Part shown: positions 1-7,270 of the stretch, in pieces
Layout: each line of letters begins with the position of its first letter
Position numbering within the stretch: position 1 is the stretch's first letter
Assembly: GCF_002386445.1 (NCBI RefSeq)
Contig: NZ_DGIR01000011.1
Location: forward strand, 1 to 22,477
Source: Pseudomonas sp. UBA4617
GTDB lineage: Bacteria > Pseudomonadota > Gammaproteobacteria > Pseudomonadales > Pseudomonadaceae
Direction: 5' to 3'
Length of the DNA stretch: 22,477 nucleotides
Notes under the pieces: generated by a model
Seen by the model: only the letters and a program-made list of their open reading frames with translations
Database searches by the model: none
Told to the model about the DNA's origin: nothing
Program-made: the position numbers and the translations under genes

Positions 1-20
1 CGCGAAGAGGCCGGCACAGG
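1..20. repeat. Partial REP element at window edge
   Basis: The first 20 bases (CGCGAAGAGGCCGGCACAGG) match the distal half of the REP copies found elsewhere in the window, for example at 5999-6018. The element is cut by the window boundary. Confidence 0.85.
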
Positions 21-31
21 CTCTGCGAAAA

Positions 32-553
32 TCAGCGCCAGCTCTCCTTCACCCCGCCACGCCGCCCGCCAAGAATCACCCAGCCAATCCCCAGCAACAG
101 GCTCTCGACCACAAAAGCCAGCACAAACCCTGCGCCAATGCCCCAGCCAATTGCCTCGGGCACCAGCAGAATTTGGTAGCTGTAGCCGTTAAGCGTCTCT
201 TCCCGCAGTTGCGGGTCGGCCTGCACCAGCACGTGCCAGGTACGTTCAACCCATGGTCCTTGCAACGCCTGCCATTCGTTTTCCAGCCGTTCATTACGGA
301 TCATCAGGCTTTCGATGCTGTTGGCGTCACTCAGGAACACCGGGTCGTCACTGCTGCGGTAGTGCCGCAACAGCGCCTGCAAGTCACCGTTGAAGAAACG
401 CTCGGCTGTCTGCCGGAAGCCATCGAGCGCCTCGCGCGACTCGAACAGGTGCGCCTCGACCCGCTGGCTGTAATCCTTGACCAGCCCCGGGACCTGGATG
501 CCGGCCAGCAGGCCGAAGGTGAACAGCAGCAACCGCAGGTAACTTCTGAACAT
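32..553 (-). CDS. DUF2937-type membrane protein
   Basis: A 173-residue protein of unknown function resembling the DUF2937 family of Pseudomonas and relatives. It has an N-terminal hydrophobic helix (about residues 5-24) and a C-terminal glycine-rich membrane segment (about 133-162). Between them lies a charged region of roughly 105 residues, probably helical and probably periplasmic. The start is supported by TAAGGA upstream of the ATG. It is the last gene of a three-gene minus-strand unit and begins 9 bp after the stop of the glutamine amidotransferase, so co-transcription is very likely. The family assignment comes from memory of sequence pattern. No enzymatic motif is visible. Confidence 0.85.
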   Translation of the reverse strand: MFRSYLRLLLFTFGLLAGIQVPGLVKDYSQRVEAHLFESREALDGFRQTAERFFNGDLQALLRHYRSSDDPVFLSDANSIESLMIRNERLENEWQALQGPWVERTWHVLVQADPQLREETLNGYSYQILLVPEAIGWGIGAGFVLAFVVESLLLGIGWVILGGRRGGVKESWR

Positions 554-562
554 GCAGCGTCC

Positions 563-1336
563 TTAGCTCTGGCCGTGCGCCACGCATTCGCCGTGCCGCC
601 ACAGGGCCCATTGTCCCGGCGCGTAGCGCTGCCAGGTCTCGTTCTCGGTCAGGGCCTCGGTAGCGATGACCGTGACCACGTCGTTGGGGGTGGTTTCGGT
701 GTGGAAATCGACGATCAGGTCGACATCCTTCAACCGCGCTGCACCAAAGGGGGCACGCCGCGTGATGTGCACCAGCTTGGTCGAGCAGAAGCAGAACAGC
801 CAGTCGCCGTCGCTGAGCATGCAGTTGAACACGCCAAGCGCCCGGTAGCCGGCACAGGCTTCGACCAGCACCGGCAGCAGCTGTTCAACCGCAACCGGTT
901 CGGGGAAGCTGCTGCGAATGCGGTTGAGCAGGTCGCAGAAGGCCGCTTCGCTGTCGGTGTCGCCCACGGGCCGGTAGAAACTGGCCTGGCCCTTGAAGTC
1001 ACCCAGCTGGCCATTATGCGCGAAGCACCAGTTGCGGCCCCACATTTCCCGCACGAAGGGGTGGGTGTTGGCCAGGCATACCTTGCCGACGTTGGCCTGG
1101 CGAATATGGCCGATGACCACTTCGCTCTTGATCGGGTAGCGCTGCACCAGGTTGGCCACTTCCGACTCGCTGCTGGCGGCCGGGTCCTGGAACAGGCGCA
1201 GGCCGCGCCCTTCGTAGAAGCCGATGCCCCAGCCGTCACGGTGCGGGCCGGTGCGGCCACCGCGCTGCATCAGGCCGGTGAAGCTGAAAACGATATCGGT
1301 GGGAACGTTGGCACTCATGCCCAGCAGTTCGCACAT
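563..1336 (-). CDS. Class II glutamine amidotransferase (YafJ-like)
   Basis: A 257-residue Ntn-type glutaminase domain that would release ammonia from glutamine. Cys2 directly after the initiator Met is the expected nucleophile once Met is removed. Other class II features are DGWGIGF (34-40), GHIRQ (76-80), NTHPF (90-94), FAHNGQL (105-111) and GDTDSE (125-130). The protein consists of this domain alone, as in E. coli YafJ, so no acceptor or synthase domain shows where the ammonia goes. GGAG sits a few bases before the ATG. It lies between two membrane-protein genes with gaps of 14 and 9 bp, which suggests one operon. The acceptor substrate is unknown. Confidence 0.93.
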   Translation of the reverse strand: MCELLGMSANVPTDIVFSFTGLMQRGGRTGPHRDGWGIGFYEGRGLRLFQDPAASSESEVANLVQRYPIKSEVVIGHIRQANVGKVCLANTHPFVREMWGRNWCFAHNGQLGDFKGQASFYRPVGDTDSEAAFCDLLNRIRSSFPEPVAVEQLLPVLVEACAGYRALGVFNCMLSDGDWLFCFCSTKLVHITRRAPFGAARLKDVDLIVDFHTETTPNDVVTVIATEALTENETWQRYAPGQWALWRHGECVAHGQS

Positions 1337-1350
1337 AGGCGTTTCTCCGC

Positions 1351-1845
1351 TTACAGACGGGGCTCGACCCGGCCACCGCCACGCAGGGCAGGGCGTGGGT
1401 CGTCAAGGTAACGGTCCCGGCGCTCGGCGGCGAACGGCGCCTGGGCAGCGAGCGCGTCATCTTCGGCGACCTGGCGCTGGGCTGCGGCTTCGGCCTGGGC
1501 GCGGCGCTCACGGGCGCGCTTTTCCAGCGGCCAGCGCAACGCCACGAAGAGGAAGTAGAGGCTGAAGGCGAACATGCCATACATGGCAAAGTCCGACACC
1601 GCGCGCCAGGCGTTGTTGCCGACCTTGAAGGCGAGATCCAGCGCAGTGATGGCGATGGCCGGGGCGAAGCTGTCCTTGGCCGGGTCGACGATGGTCGGGG
1701 TCAGCAGCAGTACCGCCAGCACCACCCGCAACGGTTCGCGCAGCCAGCGCCACATCCAGCCGGTGAGTTTGAAGCCCACCAGCAGGCAGCCCAAGGCGGC
1801 AACCGCGTATAGGCCCCAGGCCAGGGTGTAGTCGTTCTCGGTCAT
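1351..1845 (-). CDS. Conserved small membrane protein, unknown function
   Basis: A 164-residue protein with three or four hydrophobic segments (about residues 8-27, 37-50, 56-70 and 84-107). It ends in a charged, Ala/Arg/Glu-rich tail (108-164) that is probably cytoplasmic and helical. I do not recognise a domain. Similar Pseudomonas proteins are sometimes labelled MFS transporters, but this one is far too short for that fold. It is the first gene of the minus-strand unit that continues with the glutamine amidotransferase 14 bp downstream. No strong ribosome binding site precedes the ATG. It diverges from the oligopeptidase gene, leaving 92 bp for promoters. Confidence 0.75.
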   Translation of the reverse strand: MTENDYTLAWGLYAVAALGCLLVGFKLTGWMWRWLREPLRVVLAVLLLTPTIVDPAKDSFAPAIAITALDLAFKVGNNAWRAVSDFAMYGMFAFSLYFLFVALRWPLEKRARERRAQAEAAAQRQVAEDDALAAQAPFAAERRDRYLDDPRPALRGGGRVEPRL

Positions 1846-1876
1846 GGTGTTCGTGCAAGCCAGGCAAAGAGATGCC

Positions 1877-1882
1877 TATGAT
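1877..1882 (+). promoter_or_regulatory. Candidate -10 box for the oligopeptidase gene
   Basis: TATGAT followed by AAAC in the gap between divergent genes resembles a sigma-70 -10 hexamer. No convincing -35 is spaced correctly. If it is used, transcription would begin near 1889. That is downstream of the in-frame ATG at 1872 and supports translation from the ATG at 1938. Confidence 0.3.
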
Positions 1883-1937
1883 AAACACTTTTCCGGGCGC
1901 AGACAGCGTCTCCCTGTCCCCAGCCAAGAGTTCCCCG

Positions 1938-3980
1938 ATGCCGAACAAGCCTCAGCCCCCCATCGCCCATGCCGACAACGCCACCGACCCCTATGCCTGG
2001 CTGCAACAGCGCGACAGCCCCGAGGTGCTGGCTTACCTGCAAGCCGAAAACGCCTACCAGGAAGCCTGCCTGGCCGACCAGGCAGCGCTGCGCGAGCAAT
2101 TGTTCGAAGAAATAAAGGGTCGCATCCTGGAAACCGACCTGTCGCTGCCGACCCCCTGGGGCCCCTACCTCTACTACACCCGCACCACCGCCGGCGACGA
2201 GTACCCGCGTCACTACCGCTGCCCGCGTCCGGCCGACGACGCCAACACCGTCGATGAAAGCCAGGAGCAACTGCTGCTCGACCCCAATGCCCTGGCCAAT
2301 GGCGGCTTCCTGTCACTGGGCGCGTTCAACGTCAGCCCCGACCACCGCCTGCTGGCCTACAGCCTCGACACCAGCGGCGACGAAATTTTCACCCTGTACG
2401 TCAAGGACCTGGCCACTGGCAACGTCACCACCCTGCCCTTCGACGACTGCGACGGTAGCCTGACCTGGGCCAACGACAGCCAGACGCTGTTCTTTGCCGA
2501 ACTGGACGACACCCACCGGCCCTGGCGCCTGCGCCGCCACACCTTGGGCAGCGATGGCGCGCAGACCGTGTTCGAGGAGCCCGACGGGCGCTTCTTCCTG
2601 CACTGCTACCGCACCAGCTCCGAGCGCCAGCTGGTGCTGCTGCTCAACAGCAAGACCACCAGCGAAGCCTGGGTGCTGGATGCCGAAACGCCGCAGGCGC
2701 CGTTCACCTGCCTGGCGCCGCGGGTCGAAGGCCACGAATACTTCCCCGACCACGGCCAGCTCGACGGCCAGTGGCGCTGGTTCATCCGCACCAACCAGGA
2801 CGGCATCAATTTCGCCCTGTACCACGCGCCGGTGACACCGGTGCCAAGCCGCGCGCAGTGGCAGGTGCTGGTGCCGCACCGCGACGCGATCATGCTCGAA
2901 GGCCTCAGCCTGAATGCCACTGCGCTGACCCTGAGCCTGCGCGAAGGCGGCCTGCCGATCATCGAGGTACGTCCCCAGGGCTTGCCGGCCTACCGTGTCA
3001 AGCTGCCCGACGCGGCCTACAGCCTGTACGTGCAGGACAGCCTGGAGTTCGCCAGCCCGCGCCTGCGCCTGCGCTACGAAGCCCTCAACCGCCCGGCCCA
3101 GGTGCGCCAGCTGGAACTGGCCACTGGCGCCCAGGTGGTGCTCAAGCAAACCCCGGTACTCGGGCCGTTCGATGCCGATGACTATGTCAGCGAGCGCCGG
3201 TGGGCCACGGCGGCGGATGGCACCCGGGTGCCGATCAGCCTGGTACGCCGGCGCCAGGACCTGGGCCGGACCGTGCCACTGTACCTGTATGGCTACGGCG
3301 CCTATGGCGAAAGCCTCGACCCGTGGTTCTCGCATGCGCGCCTGAGCCTGCTGGAGCGCGGTGTGGCCTTCGCCATCGCCCATGTGCGCGGCGGTGGCGA
3401 ACTGGGCGAAGCCTGGTACCGCGCGGGCAAGCAGGAACACAAGCACAATACCTTCGGCGACTTCATCGCCTGTGCCGAGCACCTGATCGCCGAGGGCGTG
3501 ACTGCAGCCGATCGCCTGGCCATCAGCGGCGGCAGTGCCGGTGGCCTGCTGATGGGTGCGGTGCTCAACTTGCGCCCCGAGCTGTTCCGTTGTGCAGTTG
3601 CCGAAGTGCCTTTCGTCGACGTGCTCAACACCATGCTCGACCCTGAGTTGCCGTTGACCGTGACCGAGTACGACGAATGGGGCAACCCTGAGGAGCCGGA
3701 GGTTTATGAGCGGATCAAGGCCTACGCACCGTATGAGAACGTGAAGGCACAGGCTTACCCGGCGATGCTGGTGGTGGCCGGCTACAACGACAGCCGCGTG
3801 CAGTACTGGGAAGCGGCCAAGTGGGTGGCGCGGCTACGCACGCGCAAGACCGACGACAACCTGCTGCTGCTCAAGACCGAGATGGGGGCCGGACATGGCG
3901 GGATGAGCGGGCGGTATCAGGGGCTGAAGGATGTGGCCCTCGAGTACGCGTTCGTGTTCGGCGAGCTAGGTATCGTTTGA
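1938..3980 (+). CDS. ptrB: Oligopeptidase B (S9 family serine peptidase)
   Basis: A 680-residue prolyl-oligopeptidase-family enzyme that cleaves peptides after basic residues. The N-terminal two thirds is the beta-propeller that filters substrates by size, and the C-terminal third is the alpha/beta-hydrolase domain. The triad is readable: Ser533 in GGSAGG, Asp618 in GYNDSRV and His653 in GAGHGG. This is one residue offset from my recollection of E. coli PtrB (532/617/652). I chose the ATG at 1938, preceded by AAGAG. An in-frame ATG at 1872 would add 22 residues without family support. There is no signal peptide, so the enzyme is probably cytoplasmic. Monocistronic, with REP sequences downstream. 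Confidence 0.95.
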   Translation: MPNKPQPPIAHADNATDPYAWLQQRDSPEVLAYLQAENAYQEACLADQAALREQLFEEIKGRILETDLSLPTPWGPYLYYTRTTAGDEYPRHYRCPRPADDANTVDESQEQLLLDPNALANGGFLSLGAFNVSPDHRLLAYSLDTSGDEIFTLYVKDLATGNVTTLPFDDCDGSLTWANDSQTLFFAELDDTHRPWRLRRHTLGSDGAQTVFEEPDGRFFLHCYRTSSERQLVLLLNSKTTSEAWVLDAETPQAPFTCLAPRVEGHEYFPDHGQLDGQWRWFIRTNQDGINFALYHAPVTPVPSRAQWQVLVPHRDAIMLEGLSLNATALTLSLREGGLPIIEVRPQGLPAYRVKLPDAAYSLYVQDSLEFASPRLRLRYEALNRPAQVRQLELATGAQVVLKQTPVLGPFDADDYVSERRWATAADGTRVPISLVRRRQDLGRTVPLYLYGYGAYGESLDPWFSHARLSLLERGVAFAIAHVRGGGELGEAWYRAGKQEHKHNTFGDFIACAEHLIAEGVTAADRLAISGGSAGGLLMGAVLNLRPELFRCAVAEVPFVDVLNTMLDPELPLTVTEYDEWGNPEEPEVYERIKAYAPYENVKAQAYPAMLVVAGYNDSRVQYWEAAKWVARLRTRKTDDNLLLLKTEMGAGHGGMSGRYQGLKDVALEYAFVFGELGIV

Positions 3981-3999
3981 GAGGGCTGGGAGCGCTTTG

Positions 4000-4034
4000 C
4001 GCCACTTTCGCGACACAAGGTCGCTCCTACAGGG
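4000..4034. repeat. Second-type REP-like sequence
   Basis: Just after the oligopeptidase stop, the stretch containing CTTTCGCGACACA (4005-4017) followed by GGTCGCTCCTACAGGG resembles a different REP variant from the one common in this window. The 13-base core recurs in inverted orientation at 15453-15465. Confidence 0.6.
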
Positions 4035-4063
4035 ACCGCGCATGCCCTGAATCCTGCGCGATC

Positions 4064-4151
4064 CCTGTGGGAGCGGGTTTACCCGCGAACACGGGCGAAG
4101 CCCGTGCCATCCACCGCGGCACCTGCTTCGCGGGTAAACCCGCTCCCACAG
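4064..4151. repeat. Inverted pair of REP elements
   Basis: CCTGTGGGAGCGGGTTTACC (starting at 4064) faces its complement GGTAAACCCGCTCCCACAG (ending at 4151) across a GC-rich spacer. The spacer contains its own short inverted repeat, ACGGGC/GCCCGT. The pair lies between the convergent oligopeptidase and proline-rich peptide genes and could fold into a long hairpin acting as a transcript end or stabiliser. Confidence 0.85.
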
Positions 4152-4175
4152 AAAACCGGGGTAGGCCGGCTGAAT

Positions 4176-4454
4176 TCAATCATCCTGCACCGGCGGCTTC
4201 GGCGGGTCCTGGCGTAAGCCCGGCAATGGCTGGTCTTTCGGCGGCCCTGGCACCGGCATGGGCGGCAATAATGGTGCCCCCGGCTGGCTGTCATAGGCCT
4301 TGGGCGGTGTACTCGGGGTGATCTGCGGGTACGGTGTGGGCGTTGGCGTACCCGGTGCACCGGGCACTGGCGTGCTCAACCGGGGTGGCGTGCTGGCAGC
4401 TTGGGCCATGGGCAGGCCAGCCAGCACCAGCACGGCAAGGATCGCGCGAAACAT
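4176..4454 (-). CDS. Small exported proline-rich protein
   Basis: A 92-residue protein with a clear signal peptide: Arg3, a hydrophobic core at residues 4-15 and likely cleavage after AQA (17-19). The mature part contains 26 prolines in about 73 residues, arranged as TP, VP and PP motifs, and has no cysteine. Such chains are extended and unstructured, and are found in periplasmic spacers or wall-associated proteins. No domain is recognisable. I chose the ATG at 4454 because AGGAGG lies 7 bases upstream. The longer upstream open frame antisense to the HNH gene has no coding character. It diverges from the yajD-like gene. The function is unknown. Confidence 0.75.
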   Translation of the reverse strand: MFRAILAVLVLAGLPMAQAASTPPRLSTPVPGAPGTPTPTPYPQITPSTPPKAYDSQPGAPLLPPMPVPGPPKDQPLPGLRQDPPKPPVQDD

Positions 4455-4586
4455 CAGCAACCTCCTGTCGGGAACCTTCCTACAGGCTACGCCGATATTC
4501 CGGTTTTCGCCTGTCCGCCAGCCGTGCAAGCGCGCTAGACTCAGGGGCATAACCGTCATTCGCCTGATCAGATCAAGGGAAACACC

Positions 4587-4955
4587 ATGAGCTCCACCAC
4601 TTCCGCCGCCACCGCGCGTCTGGACCGAATCCTGGCCGATGCCAAGCGTGACAAGGAAATGGGCTACCGCGACAAGGCCCTGAAAATGTACCCGCACGTG
4701 TGCGGCCGCTGCGCCCGCGAATTCTCCGGCAAGCGCCTGAGCGAACTGACCGTGCACCACCGCGACCACAACCACGACAACAACCCGCAGGACGGCTCCA
4801 ACTGGGAGCTGTTGTGCCTGTATTGCCACGACAACGAGCATTCGCGCTACACCGACCAGCAGTACTTCAGCGAAGGTTCCACCAGTACCCCGAGCATCGC
4901 CAAGGCCACCCACAACCCGTTCGCCGGCCTGGCTGGCATGCTGAAGAAGGACTGA
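4587..4955 (+). CDS. yajD: YajD-type HNH nuclease family protein
   Basis: A 122-residue protein with an HNH endonuclease fold. CGRC (39-42) and CLYCH (77-81) form the two zinc-knuckle cysteine pairs, HHRDHNHDN (57-65) carries the first conserved His residues, Asn73 the N and His81/His85 the last. Length and sequence fit E. coli YajD, whose cellular substrate is not established as far as I know. AAGGGA precedes the ATG by about seven bases. The next plus-strand gene begins 71 bp downstream with its own possible -10 box, so it may be transcribed separately. Confidence 0.9.
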   Translation: MSSTTSAATARLDRILADAKRDKEMGYRDKALKMYPHVCGRCAREFSGKRLSELTVHHRDHNHDNNPQDGSNWELLCLYCHDNEHSRYTDQQYFSEGSTSTPSIAKATHNPFAGLAGMLKKD

Positions 4956-4991
4956 CCATCGATTCGCCCCCCGCCGCTACCGGGTAGCCCG

Positions 4992-4997
4992 TATAAT
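4992..4997 (+). promoter_or_regulatory. Candidate -10 box for the RNA methyltransferase gene
   Basis: A perfect TATAAT lies 29 bases before the GTG start of the methyltransferase gene. No good -35 hexamer is visible 16-18 bases upstream, so the assignment rests on the -10 match and its position. Confidence 0.4.
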
Positions 4998-5025
4998 CGC
5001 GCTTTTTTGCGAAGGGCCCCGGTAC

Positions 5026-5496
5026 GTGGCAAACAAACGATACAGCTGCATCGGCCTGTTCAACCCCAAGTCGGCGGAAAATGTCGGCTCGGTCATGCGC
5101 GCCGCGGGTTGCTATGGTGTCAACTCTGTGTTCTATACCGGCAAACGCTACGAACGCGCCCGTGACTTCGTCACCGATACCAAGCGCGTGCACTACGACA
5201 TCCCACTGATCGGCATCGACGATCTGCAACGCATCATTCCACTGGGCTGCACGCCGGTGGCGGTGGAGCTGGTGGAAGGTGCCCGACCGTTGCCGGAGTA
5301 CACCCACCCTGACCGGGCCATCTACATCTTCGGACCGGAGGATGGCTCGTTGAGCGAGGATGTGCGGGGCTGGTGTGAAGAGACCATCTACATTCCGACC
5401 GAAGGTTGCATGAACCTGGCGGCGACGGTGAATGTGGTGCTGTATGACCGCATGGCCAAGGGGCTCAATACCCGTTCGGGGCCCAGGTTCAAATAA
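5026..5496 (+). CDS. TrmH/SpoU-family RNA methyltransferase
   Basis: A 156-residue SPOUT-fold, SAM-dependent RNA ribose 2'-O-methyltransferase. The three family motifs are visible: FNPKSAENVGSVMRAA (12-27), IFGPEDGSL (101-109) and the knot motif MNLAATVNVVLYD (129-141), which binds SAM. The protein is the catalytic domain only, with no RNA-binding extension. It does not look like E. coli TrmL apart from the motifs, so I leave the substrate (tRNA or rRNA position) open. Translation starts at GTG 5026, with GAAGGG upstream. A possible -10 box at 4992 suggests its own promoter. Confidence 0.9.
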   Translation: MANKRYSCIGLFNPKSAENVGSVMRAAGCYGVNSVFYTGKRYERARDFVTDTKRVHYDIPLIGIDDLQRIIPLGCTPVAVELVEGARPLPEYTHPDRAIYIFGPEDGSLSEDVRGWCEETIYIPTEGCMNLAATVNVVLYDRMAKGLNTRSGPRFK

Positions 5497-5558
5497 CCGA
5501 CTGAACGATGGCGGTGGCCGGCGGGTCAGCTGCTTACACGTCAGACGGAGGCCTCGCC

Positions 5559-5900
5559 ATGCTCGATATTCATTCGGCTGCAACATCGAAGGACAACAAC
5601 GTTCATGGGCTTGAACGCGCCAGTTCGCTGGCGGGTGGCGCCCTGATGGTCAGCAAGGGGCTGCGCCACGGCGGCCTGGTCGGCTTGCTGCAGGTTGCAG
5701 TCGGCGGCCTGGCGCTGGCTCGCGGCTTCACCGGGCACTGCGCGACCAAGGCCTGGTGGCAGCGGCACCGGCAGGAATATCACCGCTTGCGCTCGGACAT
5801 CGAACGCAGTGCTTCCGAACTGCAGGCCTTGCAGGCCAGTGCCGAGGCGGCGACGCGCGGAGTGACGGTGACCGGGAAGGACCCGTTGACCGGCAGTTGA
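5559..5900 (+). CDS. Small YgaP-like (DUF2892-type) membrane protein
   Basis: A 113-residue protein. Residues 18-66 form a glycine-rich hairpin of two short membrane segments, starting LERASSLAGGALM and ending GFTGHCATKAWW. This pattern resembles the YgaP transmembrane domain (DUF2892), here without the rhodanese domain. Residues 67-100 form a charged amphipathic helix that is probably a cytoplasmic coiled coil. The start at 5559 is chosen for GGAGG eight bases upstream. An in-frame ATG at 5508 would add 17 residues with no such site. It follows the methyltransferase gene by 62 bp. The function is unknown. Confidence 0.8.
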   Translation: MLDIHSAATSKDNNVHGLERASSLAGGALMVSKGLRHGGLVGLLQVAVGGLALARGFTGHCATKAWWQRHRQEYHRLRSDIERSASELQALQASAEAATRGVTVTGKDPLTGS

Positions 5901-5910
5901 GGCACGTTGG

Positions 5911-6018
5911 CCTGTGCCGGCCTCTTCGCGGGTAAACCCGCTCCCACAGGATCACCAGGACGTTGGACGCTTCGCCGTACCTGTGGGAGCGGTTTACCCG
6001 CGAAGAGGCCGGCACAGG
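5911..6018. repeat. Near-perfect inverted pair of REP elements
   Basis: A 40-base REP copy (5911-5950) faces a 39-base inverted copy (5980-6018) across 29 bases. The arms are complementary except for one missing G in the right copy (GCGGTTTACC against GCGGGTTTACC). The pair lies between convergent genes and could form a very stable hairpin. Confidence 0.92.
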
Positions 6019-6026
6019 TAACAGCT

Positions 6027-7231
6027 TTACTGCAATACCTTGCTCTGCAAGACCTCTGACTGCCGCCCCAGCACGTTCTCGCTGATCTGCACGAAGTCTT
6101 CGGTGCTGACACCGGGCAGGCGCATCAGGCCCCGCACCACATCGTCGAGCGAGCGCCTGGCCTGGGTGTGGATGCGAATTTCCGTGTCCAGCGCCTGCAA
6201 CAGCATCACCCCGCGCGCCACCTGCGCCGGGCTCGCATGCTTGCCCTTGAGCCGGGTGACCTTGGCGCCGTGCTTGCTCAAACGCGCCTGCCAGGCCTGG
6301 TAGCGGTCGTCGCTTATCCCGCCCGAGCGGCGCAGCAGCTCGCTGGCGTAGTAGTCGGTCAGGCTTTCCACCAGCCAGTCGCTGCCGTCACGCCCATGGA
6401 TCTGCGCAAACAGCTGTACCACTTCGCGCAGCAAAGGGCTGCTGCCGTTCTCGCTCACCATCGGCCGGCCACTGTGCAGGTACAACGACCCGTGCGCGGC
6501 AGTCGCCCCGCGCCACATGCCGTCACGGGCGCCGACCAGCAGCAGTTTTGGCGGGTTACGCGGGAACAGTGCCTGCAATTGCGGCCAGACGAAGGTGAGC
6601 AAGGTCAGGCTGTCCATGCGCCGCATGCCCTGCCCCACCGGCGCGGCCACCGTCACCTCGGTGTCGCCCAGGCGCGCGCGGCGGCTGCCCAGGTTGCCAG
6701 CGAGCATCCAGCCGGTCGGGCGGTCGAACAGGCGCGATACATTGTCGATGCGGAACTTGTCCTTGCCGATGCGTGGCCAGGCGGTTTCGACGCTGTTCCA
6801 ACCCTCGGGCAGGTCGAACGCCAGGCGCGCCACCAGTTCGGTGCCATCCTGCTGGTCGAGGTGCGCCGGTGGCACCAGTTGGTCACCGAGAAACAGCGCC
6901 CATTGCGGGTTGATGCGCGACGCATAGGCCTCGCCCCGCTTCTGCTCCAGCTGCACTCGGTAGCTGAGGCTGGTCTTGCCGGCAGCCGGCTGCCACACGC
7001 CACGCTGGCCCTGCGTCTGCCAGTTGCCGTCAGCCTGGAACCCGCTGTAGGTCCCGGCCTTGCCCAGGTCGAAGTCCAGGCTGCGCACGGCACTGCCATC
7101 GGCCAAGGTAGGCGGACTTCCGCCTGGCCACTGGCTGGCAGCAGACGCACGTGGTAGTCCAGGTCGACCTTTTTCGCCCAGGCTGGCGAGCAGGCCACAA
7201 GGCTCAACAGCAACAACAGCTGGCAACGCAT
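6027..7231 (-). pseudogene. M61-like peptidase homologue, frameshifted and lacking the zinc motif
   Basis: Two reading frames together encode one protein of about 401 residues. The N-terminus (from ATG 7231, preceded by AAGGAG) is a signal sequence. LVAC at residues 11-14 could be a lipobox, or cleavage could follow AWA (17-19). That frame runs to about 7110, after which the natural continuation (TLADGSAVRSLDF...) lies in the next frame, ending at 6027. One inserted base near 7109/7110 restores continuity. The C-terminal half resembles M61 glycyl-aminopeptidase-like proteins: WLVESLTDYYASELL matches the WF-EG-TDYY region, but REVVQ stands where HExxH is expected. It is therefore probably a catalytically dead, exported family member, and here also disrupted unless the lost base is a sequencing or assembly error. 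Confidence 0.75.
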
Positions 7232-7270
7232 GGAGAAACTCCTTGTATCCCGTACAGCGGGCAGCGCCGG

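Noticed and set aside
173..1411. Plus-strand open frame of about 412 codons antisense to the amidotransferase and DUF2937 genes
   Set aside because: The minus strand carries readable catalytic motifs and ribosome binding sites, while the plus-strand product has low-complexity, His/Gln/Val-rich composition typical of antisense shadows.
1351..1845. MFS transporter label for the 164-residue membrane protein
   Set aside because: Only three or four membrane segments are present, too few for a transporter of that superfamily, and there is no sign of a truncated longer gene.
2313..3482. Minus-strand open frame of about 389 codons within the oligopeptidase gene
   Set aside because: The opposite strand encodes the intact propeller and catalytic domain of PtrB. 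The antisense product has no recognisable domain.
4000..4160. CRISPR-like repeats in the gap after ptrB
   Set aside because: The repeats are inverted pairs rather than direct repeats with regular spacers, and match the dispersed REP elements elsewhere in the window.
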